This document shows positions 17,107 to 26,714 of a stretch of 64,000 nt of DNA, piece after piece (within the stretch, counting starts at the first letter, position 1; every line of letters begins with the position of its first letter). The notes beneath the pieces were generated by a model that saw nothing but the letters and a program-made list of their open reading frames with translations, was not told the origin of the DNA and did not search any database. Position numbers and translations under genes: made by a program. This stretch comes from JANQIO01 sp965601975. GTDB taxonomy: Bacteria; Pseudomonadota; Gammaproteobacteria; Pseudomonadales; Halieaceae. Location of the stretch: contig OZ271856.1 in the NCBI GenBank assembly GCA_965601975.1, forward strand, positions 2,170,001 to 2,234,000, read 5' to 3'.

Positions 17107-18020
17107 GCCGCGACTCCCGGCAGGGACCGAATGGCGACGGCGCTGGCCATCATGCCCAACACATAGAGCGTGACCCCGGTGCCGTTGTACCAGGGTGCGC
17201 GACCGCGTGGGTCCTTCAACATATGACGCATGGCGAGGATCTGCAGGGCCAGCAGCAGGGCGACCACCGCTGCGTAGCCGGGTCGGCCCCAGTCATAGAG
17301 CAGGGCGATGACAAATACCTGTGGGGCGCCCATGACCAGGCAGGCGACCCTGGCGGCCCGTTCCGGACCGAGCTGCACCGGCAGGCTTCTTACGCCCATG
17401 GCCCGGTCGCCTTCAAGGGCCTTGAAGTCGTTGAGTGTCATGATCCCGTGGGCGCCCAGGCTGTACAGGGCCGCCAGCAACAGGATCTCGGTGGAAGGTA
17501 AGGCGCCGCCCAGCATTACCGCAGCGCCGGTAACCCAGGCCAGGCCTTCATAGGAGATGCCGACCGCGAGATTCCCCCACCAGCCGTTCAGTTTCAGCCG
17601 CAGGGGCGGGGCGCTGTAGGCCCAGGCCAGGGCGAGGCCCAGCAGCGCGGCCCAGAAAACCACGCGCCCGAGGCTGGCCGCCAGCAGCAGGCTCAGCAGG
17701 CTCCAGGCGATGGCGTAATAGAGGCCCCAGCGACCCGGCACCCGGCCGGAGGGAATGGGGCGCAGGGGTTCGTTGATCGCATCGACCTTGCGGTCGAACC
17801 AGTCGTTGACCACCTGGCTGGCGCCGCAGACCATGGGGCCCGCGAGGATGATGCCCGCCAGCAGCAGGCCGATATTGCCGGAAAGGACTGCGCCCGAGGA
17901 GACTGCGCCGCAGCCAAAGGCCCACATGGGCGGAAACCACGTGATGGGTTTGAGCAGCTGCACGAGGGCGCCCGGTTCCGGGCGTGTCCTGGCGGCGGGA
18001 GACGGTACCTGGCGGAGCAT
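17103..18020 (-). CDS. bchG: Bacteriochlorophyll a synthase
   Basis: The 305-residue membrane prenyltransferase esterifies bacteriochlorophyllide a with geranylgeranyl diphosphate. The UbiA-type motif NDWFDRKVDAINEPLRPIPSG (about residue 72-92) carries the Mg-diphosphate-binding aspartates, and about eight membrane helices follow. The ATG at 18020 lies almost at the transcription start predicted from the strong promoter at 18027-18055, so the mRNA may be leaderless; an in-frame GTG at codon 20 is the alternative. It heads the bchG-pucC-bchP unit. Confidence 0.95.
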   Translation of the reverse strand: MLRQVPSPAARTRPEPGALVQLLKPITWFPPMWAFGCGAVSSGAVLSGNIGLLLAGIILAGPMVCGASQVVNDWFDRKVDAINEPLRPIPSGRVPGRWGLYYAIAWSLLSLLLAASLGRVVFWAALLGLALAWAYSAPPLRLKLNGWWGNLAVGISYEGLAWVTGAAVMLGGALPSTEILLLAALYSLGAHGIMTLNDFKALEGDRAMGVRSLPVQLGPERAARVACLVMGAPQVFVIALLYDWGRPGYAAVVALLLALQILAMRHMLKDPRGRAPWYNGTGVTLYVLGMMASAVAIRSLPGVAA

Positions 18021-18023
18021 GCC

Positions 18024-18067
18024 TGTAATATAGGCTTGTCACTCAATACTGTCAATTAAACTAGACA
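18024..18067. promoter_or_regulatory. Paired PpsR sites and bchG promoter
   Basis: TGTCAATTAAACTAGACA (18050-18067) is an exact TGT-N12-ACA site. TGT-N12-TCA at 18024-18041 is a second site with one mismatch, exactly 8 bp away. On the minus strand TTGACA (18055-18050), a 17-bp spacer and TATATT (18032-18027) form a strong promoter. One site covers the -35 and the other covers the -10, the arrangement known for CrtJ at the Rhodobacter bchC promoter. Confidence 0.82.
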
Positions 18068-18084
18068 GTCACCGGCAGGTTTTT

Positions 18085-19494
18085 CTATTCGGTGTCGTCC
18101 CCGGGGCCTGCGATCTCGTAGCGCCGCAGTTTGGCGTAGAGGCTCTGGCGGCTCAATCCCAGCAATTCCGCGGCCGAGGCCCGGTTATCGTGGGTGAGTT
18201 CGAGGGCCGCTTCGATACACAGCGCCTCAATGACATCGGTAGATTCCCGCACCAGGTCCTTGAGGGGAACCCGGCCCACCCGTTTGGTGATCTGTTCGAT
18301 GGAGCGGGGCAGTTTTGCCGCGGTGGGGTGTTCGGTGGCGACCCGGCGCCCCACATCGCGGATGAAAAATGCCAGGCAGCGACCGGCGGGGCCGCTCAAG
18401 CTGTTTGCGGAGATTTCCACGTCGGCGACAGAGCCCTGTTCACCCTGCAGCGTGGTGCTGAACAGCTTGACGTTGTTGTTCTTGCGCAGGTTGGTCAGCA
18501 ATACGCTGAGGTCCACGCCGGACCGTCCCAGCCAGCGGTCGGCCAGCTGGCCCTGCACCTGGTCCTCTGAAAGCACCTGGGCCAGTTCCAGGAAGGTGCG
18601 GTTGGCGGCCAGTATGCGGCCGTCTTCGTCGGTCAGCAGGATGGCGTCGGGTGAGTTTTGCAGCGAGTCGCCCAACAGCAGGTCTCCGGCCGTCGGTAAT
18701 CCCGCCGCGGCGCCGTGGTCCGCCACCCGGACCAGGAAGCGCGCCTCATTACCCTGGCGCAGGAAGGAGGCGAGGATATCGAAGCGGTGTTCGCTCTCGT
18801 TAGCGCCGACGTCCTGGGCAACGGCCTTACCGGCGCTGCGGGCCTCTTCCAGCAGGGATTTCGCGGTGCGCTGCCCGGTCTTGTCCAGGCCCAGCGGGAA
18901 GGGTTTGCCGGCGATGGAGTCGAGATCCGGTGCCAGCAGCTGCGCTGCCCGCGGGTTGGCCTCGATGACGCGCATGCTGTCGCCGTCGACGACGATGATG
19001 GCGTCACTGACCATGTCGAACAGGCGGCGGTAGCGGGTTTCTACCTGGCGCAGGCGCCAGTAGTCCTGCTCCAGCGCCTGCTGGGCATTCATGAGCTGCT
19101 GGCGCAGGTTGGCCTCGGCCCGCATGTCCTGGCCCAGTACCAGGATGTCGCCGTCCTTCGGTCGCGCCACCGCGCGGTAGCGCACCAGCAGATCACTGCC
19201 GTCGCTGAGATCGTGGCTGGCGTCGCAGCTGGCGACGCTGCCGGGCGTGTCCTGAACGCGGGAGAGAAGGTCTTCGACACGGCTGCGACTGTCGGCTGTA
19301 ACGGACTCCAACCAGAGCTTGCCGACCCAGCCCTTGTCCAGGGCGCCGTCCAGCTCTTCATTATTTACAGACATTTCAAGGATGCGGCCGCTGGTATCCA
19401 GCAGCAGGGAGAAGTCGGCCATCCGGGTGACGAGTTCGGCCGATGCCTGTGGGTCCAACTGGGCTAGCACGCTCATGTTCCGCTGGTAGTTCAT
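18085..19494 (-). CDS. ppsR: PpsR/CrtJ photosynthesis repressor
   Basis: The 469-residue protein has the PpsR layout: N-terminal PAS-like region with LLLDTSGRIL, a glutamine-rich linker, two further PAS domains (around residues 160-270 and 280-390), and a C-terminal Fis-type helix-turn-helix (DNRASAAELLGLSRQSLYAKLRRYEI). A cysteine lies at the start of the DNA-binding domain (EALCIEAAL), the region of the redox-active Cys424 in Rhodobacter sphaeroides. The start is uncertain: ATG at 19494 is preferred, ATG at 19476 is possible. It is divergent from bchF and its promoter overlaps a PpsR-like site, which suggests autoregulation. Confidence 0.95.
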   Translation of the reverse strand: MNYQRNMSVLAQLDPQASAELVTRMADFSLLLDTSGRILEMSVNNEELDGALDKGWVGKLWLESVTADSRSRVEDLLSRVQDTPGSVASCDASHDLSDGSDLLVRYRAVARPKDGDILVLGQDMRAEANLRQQLMNAQQALEQDYWRLRQVETRYRRLFDMVSDAIIVVDGDSMRVIEANPRAAQLLAPDLDSIAGKPFPLGLDKTGQRTAKSLLEEARSAGKAVAQDVGANESEHRFDILASFLRQGNEARFLVRVADHGAAAGLPTAGDLLLGDSLQNSPDAILLTDEDGRILAANRTFLELAQVLSEDQVQGQLADRWLGRSGVDLSVLLTNLRKNNNVKLFSTTLQGEQGSVADVEISANSLSGPAGRCLAFFIRDVGRRVATEHPTAAKLPRSIEQITKRVGRVPLKDLVRESTDVIEALCIEAALELTHDNRASAAELLGLSRQSLYAKLRRYEIAGPGDDTE

Positions 19495-19586
19495 TTTATG
19501 CGCCACCCCCGGCCGGGGATGCCGCACGCCAGGTCTGTACTCCGCACACGGTGCGAATGAGCCGCCCGCGAATAATCGCTCCGTCG

Positions 19587-19615
19587 AGTTAATCCCATTA
19601 GTTGAATCATGTCAA
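19587..19615 (-). promoter_or_regulatory. ppsR promoter
   Basis: On the minus strand TTGACA (19615-19610), a 17-bp spacer and TTAACT (19592-19587) form a candidate promoter for ppsR. Its -35 lies inside the imperfect PpsR site at 19610-19627, so PpsR may limit its own synthesis. Confidence 0.5.
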
Positions 19616-19653
19616 TTCAAATAGACTCTAGTAGGTGTAAAGGTATGTTGACA
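19610..19653. promoter_or_regulatory. Paired PpsR sites between ppsR and bchF
   Basis: TGTAAAGGTATGTTGACA (19636-19653) is an exact TGT-N12-ACA match. TGT-N12-ACT at 19610-19627 differs by one base. The gap is 8 bp, as at the other paired promoters. Each site carries the -35 TTGACA of the promoter pointing away from it. Confidence 0.78.
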
Positions 19654-19676
19654 GCTCAGTGTTCAGGCGCTAGATT
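19648..19676 (+). promoter_or_regulatory. bchF promoter
   Basis: TTGACA (19648-19653), 17 bp and TAGATT (19671-19676) form a good promoter for the bchF-puh operon. The predicted start near 19683 excludes the upstream GTG at 19681 and supports ATG 19714 as the bchF start. The -35 is part of the exact PpsR site. Confidence 0.65.
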
Positions 19677-19713
19677 CTGAGTGTGCAGTGGGAATCCGCG
19701 CTGGCAGCGTTTT

Positions 19714-20214
19714 ATGGCAGTTACCACGACAGGTAAAGCTCTTCCTTTATATACGCCCGAACAGCGGCGACGGCGGGATGCCTCGCGCTGGACAATCGTG
19801 CAGGGTGTTCTGGCCCCGCTGCAGTTCCTTGTATTTATCGTCAGCCTCCTGCTGGTCCTGAACTTCCTGTCTACGGGCGACGGATTTGCAGCGGCGACCG
19901 TGTCGGTCGTAATAAAAACCGCGGTTTTATACACCATTATGGTAACCGGCGCCATTTGGGAGAAAGTCGTATTCGGCCAGTACCTCTTTGCCCCGGCGTT
20001 CTACTGGGAAGACGTGGTGAGCATGCTGGTCATCGCGCTGCACACCGCCTATCTCGCCGCCTGGATGTTCAGTCTCACCAGCCCTGAGAACCAGATGCTG
20101 CTGGCGCTGGCCGCCTATGCCGCCTATGTGGTCAACGCCGCCCAGTTCCTGTTGAAGCTGCGCCAGGCGCGGGTCCAGGACGTGTCCAGTACAGCACTGC
20201 CGGAGGCCCTGTGA
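19714..20214 (+). CDS. bchF: 3-vinyl bacteriochlorophyllide hydratase
   Basis: The 166-residue membrane protein matches BchF, which hydrates the 3-vinyl group of (bacterio)chlorophyllide. The opening PLYTPEQRRRRDASRWTIVQ and the core AIWEKVVFGQYLFAPAFYWEDVVSMLVIALHT are characteristic. Three or four hydrophobic helices are visible. It is the first gene of a long plus-strand operon, and its TGA overlaps the GTG of bchN (GTGA). The ribosome binding site is weak. Confidence 0.95.
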   Translation: MAVTTTGKALPLYTPEQRRRRDASRWTIVQGVLAPLQFLVFIVSLLLVLNFLSTGDGFAAATVSVVIKTAVLYTIMVTGAIWEKVVFGQYLFAPAFYWEDVVSMLVIALHTAYLAAWMFSLTSPENQMLLALAAYAAYVVNAAQFLLKLRQARVQDVSSTALPEAL

Positions 20215-21491
20215 CGGGCGCCGTGCTGGCGAAAGAGTCCGACAGCCTGGGGCTGCGGCAGGAGCGCGGCCAGCGCGCGGTATTCTGCGGCCTGACCTCC
20301 ATTGTCTGGCTGCACCGCAAGATCCAGGATGCCTTCTTCCTGGTGGTGGGTTCCCGCACCTGCGCCCACCTGATCCAGTCCGCCGCCGGCGTCATGATTT
20401 TCGCGGAGCCGCGCTTCGCCACTGCAATCCTGCAGGACAAGGACCTGGCTGGGCTGGCCGACTGCAACGACGAGTTGGACCGGGTGGTGGGCCAGGTCAT
20501 CGAACGCCGCCCCGAAATCCGCACGATTTTCCTGGTCAGTTCCTGCCCCTCGGAAGTGATCAAGCTGGACCTGGGCAACGCGGCCCAGCGCCTCAGCCGT
20601 CAGCATGAGGGGCGCGTGCGCTTCGTGGACTATTCGGGCAGCGGCATCGAAACCACTTTTACACAGGGTGAGGACAGCTGCCTGCAGAGCCTCAGCCGCT
20701 CCCTGCCCACGGATGACGCCCTGTCCCAGCTGCTGGTCGTGGGGACCCTCGCGGACATCGTCGAGGACCAGTTCCAGCGCCTGTTCGATGCCCTGGGCAT
20801 CGGGCCGGTGCAGTTCTTCCCGGGCCGCAGCGCCGACGAATTGCCTGCCATCGGGAAGAACACAAAGGTGCTCCTGGCACAGCCATGGCTCGGAGATACC
20901 GCTCGCGCCCTGGCCGAGCGCGGGGCGCAGATTCTCGAGGCCCCGTATCCGCTGGGCGCCGACGGCACCCTCGGCTGGCTGCGGGCCGCGGCCGATGCGT
21001 TTGATGTGGCCGGCGATGTGTTTGACACAGTGACCCGCGCGCCGCTGGAACGCGCGCGCCGAGCGCTGGCCCCCCATCGCGAGCAGCTCGCCGGCAAGCG
21101 CCTGAGCCTGCTGCCGGATTCGCAGATGGAAATTCCCCTGGCCCGCTTCCTGGCAGGGGAGTGCGGTATGTCGCTGGAGGAAGTCGGGACGCCGTTCCTG
21201 GACCAGCAATTCATGAGCGCCGAACTCTCCCGGCTGCCGGCGGGCACCGCTGTCACCGAGGGTCAGGACCTGGAACCGCAGCTGGACCGGGTTCGCGAGG
21301 CGCGTCCCGACCTGACCGTGTGCGGTCTTGGCATTGCCAATCCGCTGGAGGCGGAGGGACTGCGCACCAAATGGTCCATCGAGCTGGTGTTCACACCGGT
21401 GCAGGGCTTTGACCAGGCCGCCGACCTGGCGGGCCTGTTCACCCGGCCCTTATCCCGCGAGCAGCGCCTGGGAGGATTCCAGTGGAGTTGA
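20211..21491 (+). CDS. bchN: Dark-operative protochlorophyllide reductase subunit N
   Basis: The 426-residue BchN pairs with BchB to form the nitrogenase-like catalytic component that reduces ring D of protochlorophyllide. Three cysteines expected to hold the [4Fe-4S] cluster are visible in VFCGL, RTCAHL and SSCPSE, within the first 115 residues. The start is GTG at 20211, overlapping bchF by four bases. The 3' end overlaps bchB by ten bases. Confidence 0.96.
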   Translation: MTGAVLAKESDSLGLRQERGQRAVFCGLTSIVWLHRKIQDAFFLVVGSRTCAHLIQSAAGVMIFAEPRFATAILQDKDLAGLADCNDELDRVVGQVIERRPEIRTIFLVSSCPSEVIKLDLGNAAQRLSRQHEGRVRFVDYSGSGIETTFTQGEDSCLQSLSRSLPTDDALSQLLVVGTLADIVEDQFQRLFDALGIGPVQFFPGRSADELPAIGKNTKVLLAQPWLGDTARALAERGAQILEAPYPLGADGTLGWLRAAADAFDVAGDVFDTVTRAPLERARRALAPHREQLAGKRLSLLPDSQMEIPLARFLAGECGMSLEEVGTPFLDQQFMSAELSRLPAGTAVTEGQDLEPQLDRVREARPDLTVCGLGIANPLEAEGLRTKWSIELVFTPVQGFDQAADLAGLFTRPLSREQRLGGFQWS

Positions 21492-23047
21492 GTGTCTGGA
21501 CCTACGAGGGGCCGCCCCATATCGGCGCCATTCGCGTGGCTGCTTCCATGGAAGGGGTGCACCTGTTGCTGCACTCGCCCCAGGGCGACACCTATGCCGA
21601 CCTGCTCTTCACCATGATCGAACGCCACAAGCGGCGACCGCCCGTAACCTACACGACGTTCCAGGCTCGGGACCTGGGTGACGACACCGCACAGCTGGTG
21701 CTGCGCTCGGCGCGGGATGCGGTCGAGACCCACAAGCCGCAGCTGCTGCTGGTGGGGGATTCCTGCACCGCCGAGCTGCTGCAGGACCAGCCTGGCACCC
21801 TCACCGGCGGTGCCGGTCTACCGGTGCCGATTATCCCGCTGGAAATGCTTGCCTACTCCCGCAAGGAGAACTGGGGCGCCAGCGAAACCTTTTATAGCCT
21901 TGTGCGCGGCCTGCTGGCCGGGCGCGCACCGTCGCCGGGTTCACAGCGCGAGCCCAGGACCGAGGGGCGGCCGAGCGTCAACCTGCTGGGGCCCACGTCG
22001 CTGGGATTTCGCTGCCGCGACGATATTCGCGAAATAGCGGGCCTGCTGAACATGGTCGGCGTGGACGTGAATGTGGTCGCGCCGCTGGGCGCGACGCCGT
22101 CGGCCCTGCTCCGTATCCCCGAGGCCGACGCCAATGTCTGCCTCTATCCAGAAGTAGCGGAGACCGCCTGCGACTGGTTGAAGCGCGCCTTCGGCATGCC
22201 GGTGATTCGCACCGTGCCCATCGGTGTCGGCGCCACCCGCGACTTCCTGGCCGAACTCGCGGACGTGATCGGTGCGGATGTCAGTGCCGTGCTGCGGGAC
22301 GAGTCCTCGAACCTGCCCTGGTATTCGCGGTCGGTGGATTCCACCTATCTCACCGGCAAGCGGGTCTTTATCTTCGGCGACGCCACCCACGCGGTGACCG
22401 CGGCGCGCATCGCCCGGGAAGAGCTGGGCTTCGATGTGGTCGGCCTGGGCACCTATGCCCGCGAACAGGCGCGCAGCGTGCGCGAAGCGGCGAAAGGCCT
22501 CGGCCTGGACGCCTTGATCACGGATGACTACCTGGAAGTGGAGCGGGCGGTCGCCGCCCTGCAGCCCGAGCTGGTGCTGGGCACCCAGATGGAGCGTCAT
22601 ATCGCCAAGCGGCTGGGAATCGGTTGCGCGGTGATTTCGACGCCTGCCCACGTCCAGGATTATCCCGCGCGCTATTCGCCCCATATGGGTTTCGAGGGCG
22701 CCAACGTCATTTTCGACAGCTGGGTCCACCCGTTGATGATGGGCCTGGAAGAGCACCTGCTCACCATGTTCCGCGAGGACTTCGAGTTCAACGAGGCCTC
22801 GACGCCCTCACACCTGGCATCCAGCGGCGGCAGCCACCAGCGAACGGCGGCGCCTGAAACCGAGCCGGCGGAGAGCGCCAGCCTGGAACTGGTGTGGGAC
22901 AGCGACGCCGAGCAGGAGCTCAAGAAAATCCCGTTCTTTGTGCGCGGCAAGGCGCGGCGCAACACGGAACGCTATGCCGCGGAACGCGGCGTCAATACCA
23001 TCGACCTGGATACCTTGTATGAGGCAAAAGCGCACTTCTCGAGTTGA
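21482..23047 (+). CDS. bchB: Dark-operative protochlorophyllide reductase subunit B
   Basis: The 521-residue BchB contributes the aspartate ligand to the NB cluster and the substrate site. The N-terminal ELSVWTYEGPPHIGAIRVAASMEG is diagnostic, and the last 50 residues (KIPFFVRGKARRNTERYAAERGV) are the C-terminal helical domain typical of BchB/ChlB. A GTG start at 21482 lies inside the end of bchN. Translation is coupled on both sides; bchH begins 29 bp before the stop. Confidence 0.96.
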   Translation: MELSVWTYEGPPHIGAIRVAASMEGVHLLLHSPQGDTYADLLFTMIERHKRRPPVTYTTFQARDLGDDTAQLVLRSARDAVETHKPQLLLVGDSCTAELLQDQPGTLTGGAGLPVPIIPLEMLAYSRKENWGASETFYSLVRGLLAGRAPSPGSQREPRTEGRPSVNLLGPTSLGFRCRDDIREIAGLLNMVGVDVNVVAPLGATPSALLRIPEADANVCLYPEVAETACDWLKRAFGMPVIRTVPIGVGATRDFLAELADVIGADVSAVLRDESSNLPWYSRSVDSTYLTGKRVFIFGDATHAVTAARIAREELGFDVVGLGTYAREQARSVREAAKGLGLDALITDDYLEVERAVAALQPELVLGTQMERHIAKRLGIGCAVISTPAHVQDYPARYSPHMGFEGANVIFDSWVHPLMMGLEEHLLTMFREDFEFNEASTPSHLASSGGSHQRTAAPETEPAESASLELVWDSDAEQELKKIPFFVRGKARRNTERYAAERGVNTIDLDTLYEAKAHFSS

Positions 23048-26000
23048 CGCCACGCCGATCAAGGTCGTGGTCATTACCCTGGACAATCACCTCACCGGGG
23101 TGATGGCGGACGCCCAGCAGCAGCTGGCCAAACATATGCCCGGCCTGGAACTGTGCATGCACGCGGCCACCAGCTGGGAGTCGGACCCCAACTCCCTCGA
23201 CGCCTGCATGGCGGACATCGCCAGCGGCGACATCATCCTGGTGACGATGCTGTTCCTGGAACACCAGATCAACGCCGTGCTGCCGGCCCTGGCCGCCCGG
23301 CGCGACGACTGTGACGCCATGATCTGCTGCATGTCCGCCGCGGAAATCATGAAGCTGACCCGCATGGGCCGCTTCAGCATGGACAAGGAAGCCAGCGGTC
23401 CGCTGGCACTGCTGAAAAGGCTGCGCGGCAGGAGCAGCGGCTCACGGCAGGGCGCCGGGGCCCAGCAGGTCTCGGTGCTGCGGCAGCTGCCCAGGATCCT
23501 GCGTTTCATTCCCGGTACCGCCCAGGATGTGCGCGCCTACTTCCTGACCCTGCAGTACTGGCTGGCCGCCTCCGAGGAGAATGTGTTCCACCTGGTGCTG
23601 TCCCTGGTGGACCGCTACGCCGAGGGGCCCCGCGCTTCACTGCGCGGCCTGGTCAAGGTGGCGCCGCCCATCGAATACCCGGATACCGGGGTCTACCACC
23701 CGCGCATGAAGGACCGGATCAGCGCGAAAGCCAGCACGCTGCCGAAAAAGCGCAATGCGCGCGCTGGACGGGTAGGGCTGCTGGTGATGCGCTCCTATGC
23801 GCTGGCGGGTAATACCGCACACTACGATGCCGTGATCGATGGGCTTGAGTCACGTGGCTTCCAGGTGGTCACGGCATTCGCCAGCGGACTCGACGCCCGT
23901 CCCGCAGTGGAAAGCTATTTCATGGAGGGTGACAAGGCGACCGTGGACGCCGTGATCTCCCTGACCGGGTTTTCGCTGGTGGGTGGTCCCGCCTACAACG
24001 ATGCCCATGCGGCGGAAGAGCTGCTGGCGCGCCTCGACGTGCCCTATATTGCCGCCCAGCCGCTGGAATTCCAGAGCATGGATCGCTGGGAAGCGTCCGA
24101 ACACGGGCTCACGCCGATCGAGGCCACCATGATGGTGGCGATCCCTGAGCTTGAGGGGGCCACCGGCCCGATCGTCTACGGCGGTCGCGGCGCCGAGGGG
24201 GCCGAGAGCATGTCTCCCAACGAGGAGCGCATTGGGACCCTGGTCTCGCGGGTGGAGCGCCTCGTGCAGCTGCGCAAGCAGGCGCGCGCCGAGCGCAAGG
24301 TCGCCATCGTCCTGTTCAATTTCCCGCCCAACGCGGGCAACACGGGTACGGCCGCCAACCTCGCGGTGTTCGGTTCCCTGTACAACACGCTGATGCGCCT
24401 GGCAGAGGAGGGCTACAGCGTGGACCTGCCGTCCTCCGTCGATGCACTGAGAGAGCAGATCACCGAGGGCAACGCAACCCAGTACGGTGTGCATGCGAAC
24501 GTCCACGATTTCGTCGACGTGGACGACTACGTTTCCGAGGAACCGCACCTGGCAGAGATCGAAGCCCAGTGGGGGCCGGCGCCGGGCAAACAGCAAAGCG
24601 ACGGCCGCCGCCTGTTTATTCTCGGCGCGCAGTTCGGCAACGTCCTGGTGGGCGTGCAGCCCGGTTTCGGCTGGGAGGGCGACCCCATGCGGCTGCTGTT
24701 CGAGCGCGGCTTTGCGCCGACCCATGCCTTCAGCGCGTTCTATCGCTACCTGCGCGAGCAGTTCGGCGCCAGCGCCCTGCTGCATTATGGCACCCACGGC
24801 GCACTGGAATTCATGCCGGGTAAACAGGTCGGCATGTCCTCCACCTGCTGGCCGGACCGCATGATCGGAGACCTTCCGCACTTCTACCTGTACGCGTCCA
24901 ACAACCCCTCAGAAGGTCTGCTGGCCAAACGCCGGGCAGCCGCCACCCTGATTACCTATATGACACCGCCGGTCACTGAAGCCGAGCTGTACCGCGGCCT
25001 GGTGGAGCTGAAGGAATCCATCGAGCACTGGCGCAAGCGGGATGAAGATGACGCCGGCGCCTGTGACGAGCAGGCGGCCCTGATCCAGGCCCAGGCGGCG
25101 GGATTGGACCTGGCGGAGCTGGAGCCGGTCTGGGATCACGCGGCCGCTGGCACCATCGAGACACTGCGCCGGGACCTGCTGGAGCTGGAAACTACGCTGA
25201 TTCCCTACGGGCTGCACGAGATCGGCGCCCAGATTCCGCGGGAGCAACGCAGCGACCTGCTGCGTTCGGTGGCGGTGGCCAGCCATGAACTGCAGCTGGA
25301 AGAGAATGCATTGCAGGCGCTGGTGAACGGGGAGGGCGCCGAGGCAGCGCTCGCGCTACAGGCGGATGTCGACGCCGACACCATGGAAGCACTGGCGCAT
25401 ATCGCCGACCAGTTGGCCCAGGATGCGGAACTGCCGGCCATTATTCATGCCCTGGATGCGGGATTTGTGCGTCCGGCCCCCGGCGGCGACCTGCTGCGCA
25501 ACGCCGATGTGCTGCCCACCGGTCGCAACCTGCACGGTTTTGATCCCTACTGCCTGCCCAGTGCCTACGCGGTGCGCGAGGGCGGCAAGCAGGCGGACCT
25601 GCTGCTGCAGCGCCACGTCGATGAGGGCAATGCGCTGCCCGAGTCGATCGCCCTGGTACTGTGGGGCAGCGACAACATGAAAAACGAGGGCGGTCCCATC
25701 GCCCAGGCCCTGGCCCTGATGGGCGCCGAGCCGCGGCGCGACGGTTACGGTCGACTCTGCGGCGCCCGCCTCATCCCCCTGGAGGACCTCGGGCGTCCCC
25801 GCATCGACGTGATGGTAACCCTGTCCGGTATCTTCCGCGACCTGCTGCCCCTGCAGACCCGCATGCTGGCCGAGGCGGCCTTCCTGGCCGCGCAGGCGGA
25901 CGAGCCCGCCGAGCAGAACTTTGTCCGCAAGCATGCGCTGGCCTACATGGAGGCCAACGATTGTGACCTGGAAACCGCATCCCTGCGGGTATTCAGCAAC

Positions 26001-26714
26001 GCCGAGGGCGCCTACGGGTCCAACGTCAACCAGCTGGTGGACAGCTCCCGCTGGGAGGAAGAGGACGAACTCGCCGAGGCCTATACCCGGCGCAAGTGTT
26101 TCGCATACGGTCGCGACGGCCAGCCCGCCCAGCAGTCCGAACTGCTGGAGAGCGTGCTGTCCGGCGTCGATCTCGCCTACCAGAACCTGGACTCGGTCGA
26201 GCTTGGCGTCACCACGGTCGATCACTATTTCGACACGCTGGGCGGCATCAGTCGCGCAGTGCAGCGCTCACGCGGCGAGGACGTGCCGGTCTACATCTCC
26301 GACCAGACCACCTCATCCGCCAAGGTGCGCACGCTGTCCGAGCAGCTGGCCCTGGAGACCCGCTCCCGGATGCTCAACCCGAAGTGGTACGAGAGCATGC
26401 TGCAGCACGGCTATGAAGGTGTGCGCTCTATCGAGACGCACGTCACCAACACTGTCGGCTGGTCGGCCACCACGGGCCAGGTTGCGCCCTGGGTGTACCA
26501 GCGGCTTTCAGAAACTTTCATCCTCGACGAGGAGATGCGCAAGCGGCTGGCGGAACTCAATCCCTCCGCCTCCGTAAAGGTTGCCCATCGACTGCTCGAG
26601 GCTCACGAACGCCAGTACTGGCAGCCTGACGAGAACACGCTGAACGCGCTCCGACAGGCTGGCGAAGATCTCGAGGACTGGCTCGAAGGCGTATCCCCGG
26701 AGGTAGCCGCTTGA
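23019..26714 (+). CDS. bchH: Magnesium chelatase subunit H
   Basis: The 1231-residue protein is the porphyrin-binding subunit of Mg-chelatase, homologous to CobN. It opens with VVVITLDNHLTGVMADAQQQL and contains the conserved GTHGALEFMPGKQVGMS and ENEGG-type motif (NMKNEGGPIAQALALMG). With BchI and BchD it inserts magnesium into protoporphyrin IX, the branch point from heme. The ATG at 23019 overlaps the end of bchB by 29 bp and gives a length in the usual range. Confidence 0.96.
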   Translation: MRQKRTSRVDATPIKVVVITLDNHLTGVMADAQQQLAKHMPGLELCMHAATSWESDPNSLDACMADIASGDIILVTMLFLEHQINAVLPALAARRDDCDAMICCMSAAEIMKLTRMGRFSMDKEASGPLALLKRLRGRSSGSRQGAGAQQVSVLRQLPRILRFIPGTAQDVRAYFLTLQYWLAASEENVFHLVLSLVDRYAEGPRASLRGLVKVAPPIEYPDTGVYHPRMKDRISAKASTLPKKRNARAGRVGLLVMRSYALAGNTAHYDAVIDGLESRGFQVVTAFASGLDARPAVESYFMEGDKATVDAVISLTGFSLVGGPAYNDAHAAEELLARLDVPYIAAQPLEFQSMDRWEASEHGLTPIEATMMVAIPELEGATGPIVYGGRGAEGAESMSPNEERIGTLVSRVERLVQLRKQARAERKVAIVLFNFPPNAGNTGTAANLAVFGSLYNTLMRLAEEGYSVDLPSSVDALREQITEGNATQYGVHANVHDFVDVDDYVSEEPHLAEIEAQWGPAPGKQQSDGRRLFILGAQFGNVLVGVQPGFGWEGDPMRLLFERGFAPTHAFSAFYRYLREQFGASALLHYGTHGALEFMPGKQVGMSSTCWPDRMIGDLPHFYLYASNNPSEGLLAKRRAAATLITYMTPPVTEAELYRGLVELKESIEHWRKRDEDDAGACDEQAALIQAQAAGLDLAELEPVWDHAAAGTIETLRRDLLELETTLIPYGLHEIGAQIPREQRSDLLRSVAVASHELQLEENALQALVNGEGAEAALALQADVDADTMEALAHIADQLAQDAELPAIIHALDAGFVRPAPGGDLLRNADVLPTGRNLHGFDPYCLPSAYAVREGGKQADLLLQRHVDEGNALPESIALVLWGSDNMKNEGGPIAQALALMGAEPRRDGYGRLCGARLIPLEDLGRPRIDVMVTLSGIFRDLLPLQTRMLAEAAFLAAQADEPAEQNFVRKHALAYMEANDCDLETASLRVFSNAEGAYGSNVNQLVDSSRWEEEDELAEAYTRRKCFAYGRDGQPAQQSELLESVLSGVDLAYQNLDSVELGVTTVDHYFDTLGGISRAVQRSRGEDVPVYISDQTTSSAKVRTLSEQLALETRSRMLNPKWYESMLQHGYEGVRSIETHVTNTVGWSATTGQVAPWVYQRLSETFILDEEMRKRLAELNPSASVKVAHRLLEAHERQYWQPDENTLNALRQAGEDLEDWLEGVSPEVAA

